Below, piece by piece: positions 57,780-64,000 of a stretch of 64,000 nt of DNA. Made by a program: the position numbers and the translations under genes. Source of the stretch: Liopterus haemorrhoidalis (taxonomy: Eukaryota > Arthropoda > Insecta > Coleoptera > Dytiscidae). Under the pieces are notes generated by a model. It made no database searches and was not told the origin of the DNA. It worked only from the letters and a program-made list of their open reading frames with translations. Each line of letters opens with the position of its first letter. Position 1 is the stretch's first letter. The stretch lies in NCBI GenBank assembly GCA_963971575.1, contig OZ020616.1, positions 3,740,924 through 3,804,923 on the forward strand. The letters run 5' to 3'.

Positions 57780-58781
57780 GAACCATATGCTTTAATTAAC
57801 CGTCATCTATCCGTCACCAATCTTCTAACGTTGAATTACAAAAAAACAGAATTTATTTCATTTTCAATTTATAATAATACTCAGCCTACATTTAATTTCT
57901 TAACGCTTCATAATAGTAATTGTTTTGAAGAAAACTGCGCTTGCGAAATAAAAATTAAAAAAGTTGATAAAATAAAATACTTAGGTGTTATGTTCGACAA
58001 AAATATGAGATGGAACGAACACACTAAGAAATTAATGACGAATATACGGAAAACATTCTATATTTTTAAAAGATTGAGGGAAGTTACGCCATTACATATT
58101 TTGTATCAGTTTTATTATGCTCTTGTCCAGTCTTCTTTAATGTACGGGTTAATTGCCTGGGGTGGTGCTGCAGACGTCTATTTAAATCAGATCAAAACTG
58201 TGCAAAACACTATACTAAAAATCATGCTCAAAAAAAGCAGACGCTACCCTACTGAATTACTATACAGAAATACAAACATTTTTAATTTATCACAATTATA
58301 TATCCGGAGTATCCTGGCTTACACAAGCAAGTATAGTAATGTAATAACAATAGAAGATCATAAATACTCAACGAGGAACAAAGATAAAGCAGCACCACAT
58401 AAAACTTTTAAAACAATTGGTCAGCGTTCTTTCTTATATCATGTACCAAATATATTTAATAATTTTCAAGAATTTTTGCAAAAAAATAATAAGGACACTT
58501 ACAATATTAAGGTTTGGTCTAAAAAGTATTGCCAACAACTAAATCAAAATGACATTTTGAAGATACTGAACTAGAGCAGATTAAAACTACACCAACTTAC
58601 TGGATTGGTAGCGTGTTGTACAACATGATCAACTCTAAAATATTTTAATGTTTTTTGTCAATAGCCACATGCAGACTTTTTAGTCTAAGTGGTGAATTTA
58701 TTCATTGTTTATTTACTATATTATATAAGTAAGATGAATGTTGTATTTTTTTCTGGGTAAATAAATTTATTATTATTATTA
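57780..58781 (+). pseudogene. 5'-truncated non-LTR retrotransposon (reverse transcriptase C-terminus)
   Basis: The frame NLLTLNYKKTEFISF, then VDKIKYLGVMFDKNMRWNEH, then ALVQSSLMYGLIAWGGA and a basic tail is the C-terminal third of the reverse transcriptase of Jockey/CR1-type LINEs (the K-YLG-x-D and W motifs; the catalytic F-x-DD lies upstream and is missing). The frame is open for 247 codons to a stop at 58,574. The element ends in a (TTA)n tail at 58,767-58,781, typical of CR1/L2-like LINEs. No intact endonuclease. Confidence 0.85.
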
Positions 58782-58812
58782 TCTGTCAACTAAAGTCTCC
58801 TTTACTATATTT

Positions 58813-59710
58813 TAAACTTGACCTGAAAAATTTGAAGATATAAAAAAGACGAAGTTAATATTCAAACGATTATATTTCATTTCTATTAATACTCAAAAAC
58901 ATCATCGATAATTAAAATGAGATATCGCCATATCGCAATAAAAGGATTGTGTTTATTTTTGGTTTTTAGTAACAGTAAATATATCGCTGTTAAAAAAATA
59001 GATCTGGGAACAGTCGGTTGTTTTACTTTATCTCAAATACGTTAAAATAACATAATCATTCACTAAATAAATAATATTTTAATTATTATAAGAAAAAAGT
59101 GTTAAATATGTGTCACACATACCCCATAGATTTTTAAAATGTTTTCTTATTTCAACATTTTAGTTTATACATATCTTTGCAATATAGCAACTAGATTAAT
59201 TTGTTATATTGCTCTGTACAGACAGTAACTGAAATGTTACTAAATAACACTTCATTAATATTTGTTTAAAATCTAGATAAGTAAAATTTATATAAAATAC
59301 ATATAGTAAAAACAAATACTAATTTTGTACTACAGATAATTCTTCAAACAAAATTGTCCAATGGCAAAATATATAAATAAAATCTCGTTAAAACCAGTAC
59401 GGATAAAAAGACGATTACAAAACAAGAGCTCTTTCACACGGACTACTCTTTACAGTGGTAGTCAACCACAAAAAGTGGTTAATTATAAGTTAAAATCAAT
59501 CGAGTCCTAGAAACCGGTTTGAAAACCGCCAAATAATATTTTATTTTTATCAACTGTAACCAAAACCGTTTTTTTTTTTTTTTTTATTATAGTAACCTTT
59601 AACCGATTGTTCTTAAAAATCAGTTAACCATAATTTTTCTATAATTTACATGTATCATAAATATAACATCGTTGTCATGAAAAAATTAAAATCATAAAAA
59701 AATATATATA
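58813..59710. other. AT-rich interval, no gene recognised
   Basis: Low-complexity AT-rich DNA; a T-run at 59,570-59,585. Nothing coding seen. Confidence 0.4.
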
Positions 59711-59711
59711 T

Positions 59712-59884
59712 TATCTGTCTCATTTTGTAATACGGAACAGTTCATTTTATATGTTGTATATTGACAATACATTTATAATATTGTCATAGTATTGGTTCAC
59801 ACGGATACGCCAAAGTCTGTTTACACCACAACAGTCACCAAAGTAACCATATCTAGTTTCGTATTACAAATTGAGACAGATTAT
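59712..59884. mobile_element. MITE (TTATCTGTCTCATTTTGTAA ends)
   Basis: ATTATCTGTCTCATTTTGTA and its inverted partner TACAAATTGAGACAGATTAT. A left-end fragment is at 6,253-6,345 and a right-end fragment near 29,367. Confidence 0.65.
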
Positions 59885-59889
59885 AGTCC

Positions 59890-60106
59890 GTTTATTTTCG
59901 AAACAACACAATGATTCATCAAATCGACGCGAACTTCAGCTATTTTACCAGTGGCTGTCCGAAACACCAACAAGGTAAAAAACAAACAGCTGCCTATAAA
60001 ATTAAAAAGTAGTACAGCACGCCACTGCTTAGCGTGCGCGCAGACGCAGTGAGCTCTCAGTAAAAAACTCGTTTCTGCGCAATGTGTTGTTTCGAAAATG
60101 TACGAC
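59890..60106. mobile_element. MITE (TTTTCGAAACAACACA ends)
   Basis: Inverted TTTTCGAAACAACACA and TGTGTTGTTTCGAAAA, about 215 bp apart, forming a hairpin. No protein. Confidence 0.6.
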
Positions 60107-60527
60107 CTATAAATAAAATATGTCAGTAAGTAATACACGTCTTTGAGTCTCTGTCCACAAAACATTTACTAAAGAAGTGACATTACCATGTTAAAAGTTT
60201 CGACAGTATATTACAGTACGCTTTGGGAACTAAAGTGCAACTCGGCGGGAACTAATGTGCATTCACGATAAGAATGTGATGACGAAAAAATTGATCTGTT
60301 GCCAATTTTTTATTTGTCAAAAAAGTGAGGTTATATAAAACTACTTTTTTTTTTTAAATTTATTATCGTGCCTAAGTTGCCGAGACTATTTTAACCTCGC
60401 TCCTTCACATGTCAAACAGAAATAAGACTGAACAACACTATTTAAACGTGGCAACGTAGGAAAGTAGTACCAGTATGTAGTAATTAAATATAACAATTGA
60501 GTAATGCCTTCATGTTGGTTTAAATTA

Positions 60528-60933
60528 CAGTCTGTTTCAAACGGTTAGGCGGAACTAAATGGGAATTTTGTTCTTTTAGGTTGTCACGAGAAGGGACCTT
60601 GCTAGGGTTATTATTTATTCACGTTGGAATGTCAAAATTTAAAATTCCAACAATGAAACCATGGAAACGAATGATACATGTCAATGTCAATTATTTTTTT
60701 AATATATTTTAATGACAAAAATATAAATAATTGGGAAATTTGTAATAAGAATGACACAAAAAATTAACATATAAAGAAAATGACATTTTAAAATGATGAA
60801 AAAAATTACCAAAAAATGTTTATTGTAAGTATGATTTACAAAGCTTAAACAAAATGGCCGAAAAGCACGATTTAAACGATGAAAGTAACTAGATTGCAAA
60901 ATCTAGTTCCGCTTAACCGTTTGGAACAGACTG
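60528..60933. mobile_element. Intact 406-bp CAGTCTG MITE
   Basis: CAGTCTGTTTCAAACGG and CCGTTTGGAACAGACTG with TA on both sides. Reference copy for the interrupted one at 324-1,455. Confidence 0.85.
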
Positions 60934-61558
60934 TACATTATGATGTTGTTAATTAAATTAACCAAGTGTGACGCCATCTCATTCTTATCGTGAATGGACT
61001 TTATAAACGATAATTTGTGTTTAAATTAGTAAAAAAAAGTTTAGTTATAAACACTGTACACAATATAAAAACCCGTTAAATTTTAAACAATATAAATGGT
61101 TTCCAGCCCTGGTCAGTAAATATACATTTAATAATATTAGCTTAATGCAGACGTCCCCAAACCTTTTCGAAAGACGGCTACACTCAAAATTTCTTAAATA
61201 AAGGCGGCCTCGGAGAAATTAAACTTGAATTCATTTGGGAATTTTACTTTTAATCAAAATATGTTATAAATACTGAGGTGACTGGTGTCTTTATAGAAAA
61301 TCAGTTAAGCATTTAGGAGAGTGGTAATTTTTAGAACCCTCCTGCATAGTCACATCTACCTCTAGACTGGGCTGGCGGCCTTCTACCTTGTCCTGGACAG
61401 CTGATAACCGTTGGATGGTCATTTCACAACTCGACCCGTCCTACGAAGATCGTCCTAACTCAATATTTTCATTTCTTAAATTATGTAAGTTAAATATTAG
61501 AATATTGTGTAATCATTCCATGAAATAATTCGTATCTCACAAAACTATAATCCTGGTA

Positions 61559-61855
61559 TAAGCAGTTCATTTTTGAGAACAAACTAGATCTGGTTATTTT
61601 GGTTACTTTTATGGTGTGTTACTGACTTTAAATGTCAATTAAAAATATTCCTTACGCTGTAAAACCGACTTTAGGTTGATAAGGTTATGATCATTATAAT
61701 TAATATATCATTTTTCATTATGACAATATGTCAAATGGATCGATATTTTAAAAAAGGGACATTTTTTAATACCAACATGACATACAGTTTCAAAGGTGCA
61801 AACTATTCAAAACAAAATTTCCTCTTAGTTTGTTCACAAAAGTGAACTGGTTATA
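61559..61855. mobile_element. MITE, second TTCACTTTTGT-family copy
   Basis: Matches 50,579-50,876 throughout; ends TAAGCAGTTCATTTTTG and CAAAAGTGAACTGGTTA. Confidence 0.75.
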
Positions 61856-61929
61856 GAATAACGTACAATTTTGTGAGATGTACATATATTTTGATTTACA
61901 TAAAGAGTATCGTGTATTCTAAAATTTAA

Positions 61930-62815
61930 CTTATACAGGGTGTTTGTTTGAAACGGGGCACCCCGAAAATCTCCTTTATTTGTAAAGATACAAAAAATCT
62001 TCAGAACAAAAGTTAAACTAGACAAAAATGCCCATCTAAAGGTTACTATAAGAATTCTGAGGCACTTCCGGTTTCACCGGAAATGATGTCAACTTTTGAT
62101 CTAGCATAGGGAATCGATAATTTTATATTTTTTCCTAAAAGTACATTAAATTAGCTTTACAATGACACCAAAAAGTCATATTTCTATGTTAACCATTTCA
62201 AAATGGCGACCTAAGTTATTTCATATTATTTCATATAATAACTAGTTATAACAGTTTATTTTAGAGATATTTTGTTTCTTTTTAGGGTTTTGTAGGTATG
62301 ACCAAAAAACCCTTATACCGTCATTTTGTCGTCTGTCTGTCTGTTCGGTAAAAATTGTAGCCAAACGGCTAAACCTAGAGAGTTGAAATTTGGCATACTT
62401 ATACAACTCTTTGACCCGCACATAGGAAAAATACTAAAATATCTAAAAAACATATCCCTCTAAAAATATAAACAAATATGTGCTCAACGAAAAAAAATAT
62501 ATTTTTTTAAAATTCTGAGTAGGGTATCAAATGAAAGCCCTTAGTACGTGGATTAACGATCAAAATTTTATTTTTGCAAAATAAATTATTTTGATGCGAT
62601 TTTTGCCAAAATTGTGCAAAAAAAATTTTGTCCCACAGCCTGTAGCCCAGATGGTTTAAACTAAAAATCTGAAAAAATGCTAAGTAATGTACATTTGTGT
62701 GAACCGGAATAGTACAACAGGAATTTTTGATCAGATTATGTTTTCGGAAAATAACGCATTTTTTGTGTTTTTAACTAAAATATGTTAAGTATTTAATACG
62801 TTGTGTAACATGCCG
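61930..62815. other. Repeat-derived interval without gene
   Basis: Begins with the transposon-terminus-like CAGGGTGTTTGTTTGAAAC (61,937) and contains GTCGTCTGTCTGTCTGTTCG (62,328). No coding sequence recognised. Confidence 0.4.
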
Positions 62816-63321
62816 GAGCAGTGGCTCTCGTGGCGTGGTTGGATTTGTCGTACGCTTAATAATATAAGTTAACTTGCAAACTAGGGTTCGAATCCTGTTG
62901 ATTTTATTTTTTGTTTTTTTTTTGCATTTTTATTTTGTTTAAATTATTTTGTTAAAATTCTAGTTATATTTGGTAAATGTTGCATTTAATTTTTAAAAGC
63001 GTAAATTTAATAACCAGTGGAAAGTGTTGAAATTATAATTTAATTCTATGTTTGACGAAATCAAAGGGCGGGACTTATGATGTAAGCAACCAATGGAAGC
63101 CATAGGTGCAATTTTCAAAATCTTAATGAACTTTGCTGTATAAAAAAAAATACTGCATATATTTAGAAACTTAAATAATGGTATTAGGCATTCGAATTAA
63201 AATTCATAAAAAAATATTTTGACATAAAATTTGTTTTGGCATCCCAAATAATCATCGTTCAGTTACTAAATACCTGCAAAACCCAGAAATGTGTGAAAAT
63301 TCACACTTCACATCAATTTTT
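62816..63321 (+). mobile_element. tRNA-derived SINE-like repeat, copy 2
   Basis: Box-A-like TGGCGTGGTTGG (62,831-62,842) and an exact box-B consensus GGTTCGAATCC (62,885-62,895). The body continues as in copy 1 and onward to CACACTTCACAT, uninterrupted by the two elements that entered copy 1. Confidence 0.6.
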
Positions 63322-63639
63322 TTATTGTTTTCAAAGCTTGCTACGTTCAACTTTGTAAAACTTATGTTGATTATTATTTTGTAAATAAATGGTCGCCATT
63401 TTGAAATGGTTAACATAAAAATATGATAGGAAAGTAAGGTTATGTTGGCTATCATTTGAAGAATTCTACGAAATATATTTTAGTATTTGAGTGATTGAAA
63501 ACCAAAATGACGAGCTTGTTTGCTCTTGTGCAGTATTTATGAAGCTGAGAGCTTTTTAGCTTTTGTACTTTGGCATAAAAAAAGTTATGAAAAGAATCTA
63601 CCAATTTTCAACGTTGTATTTCCGATAGGTTCGATTCAA

Positions 63640-63693
63640 GAAGTTAAGTTAAGTGAAGTTAAGTTAAGTGAAGTTAAGTTAAGTGAAGTTAAG
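63640..63693. repeat. 15-bp minisatellite (AAGTTAAGTTAAGTG)
   Basis: About 3.6 head-to-tail units; the reading frame through it (KLSEV repeats) is incidental. Confidence 0.85.
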
Positions 63694-64000
63694 TTGAACG
63701 AGCTCTAGTAGCCAACCTTTGTCCTAAAGATGACACCTGAAGAAGAAGAATAAGACATATTTATTAATACTGTTGTCCCCTGTTTGCTAAAATAAGCCAA
63801 TTTTTGTGATTAAGTACAACTTCAAAAAGTAGTGGATGTAAAAGAGCTCTTTAAAAGTAACAATTTTTGAGAACATGCTTTTACAAATAACATATAAACA
63901 TAGTACAGTCTTCGCAAAATTATTATAACTTTTCTTCAACAAATAAATAATATAGAAATACAAAAAACTACACTTATTTTCAGTTATGATTGCTTTATTT

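Larger units (their letters stand above)
56120..58812. mobile_element. Outer inverted-repeat element enclosing a THAP copy and a LINE
   Basis: TATAGTAAAGGAGTATTTAC then TTGACAGA near 56,122 and the matching inverted TCTGTCAA then CTCCTTTACTATA ending near 58,812 define ends of a larger, otherwise eroded element. The intervals 56,152-56,650 and 58,600-58,760 show no gene. Confidence 0.45.

Overview
This is an AT-rich, repeat-saturated window from an insect nuclear genome. The evidence is spliced GT-AG genes of insect type, a sorting nexin with the insect/animal SNX6 architecture, a small mitochondrial subunit of the insect 'deltamethrin resistance' family, and many insect-type DNA transposons (Mos1-like mariner, Tc1, pogo, hAT, ISL2EU). 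The order of insect cannot be fixed from sequence alone.

Layout. 1-6,370: transposons nested in one another (TA-flanked MITE, hAT derivatives with 8-bp target duplications, an ISL2EU-like THAP element split by a 2.9-kb insertion). 6,370-19,400: a GC-richer island built of four tandem arrays (139-bp, 127-bp, 141-bp and again 127-bp units). It is flanked and interspersed by exon-like, phase-consistent pieces on the minus strand that occur as paralogous sets about 6-7 kb apart; I read it as a tandemly duplicated, largely undescribed minus-strand gene family whose exon-containing segments have expanded into satellites. 19,400-29,800: gene-poor AT-rich DNA with degenerate repeats, a hAT transposase relic split by two small hAT elements, and microsatellites.

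29,872-46,260: the two clearly functional genes, both on the plus strand. One is a two-exon COX7B/CG7630-like mitochondrial gene. The other is a complete eight-exon Snx6 (393 residues) whose introns are packed with transposons: two inverted copies of a ~1-kb hAT element, THAP and YqaJ-like ISL2EU fragments, a nested hAT and a whole Tc1 element. 46,631-47,910 is a Mos1-like mariner, dead by one frameshift, two stops and a changed catalytic residue. 48,231-48,895 is the cysteine-rich last exon of an unrecognised minus-strand gene.

48,978-64,000: again transposons (a pogo-like derivative keeping one coding exon, hAT, a tRNA-type SINE, a 5'-truncated LINE, a second ISL2EU-like copy, many MITEs). 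Several insertions can be dated relative to each other because an empty site for the same repeat is present elsewhere in the window. All calls come from reading the sequence; no database search was run.
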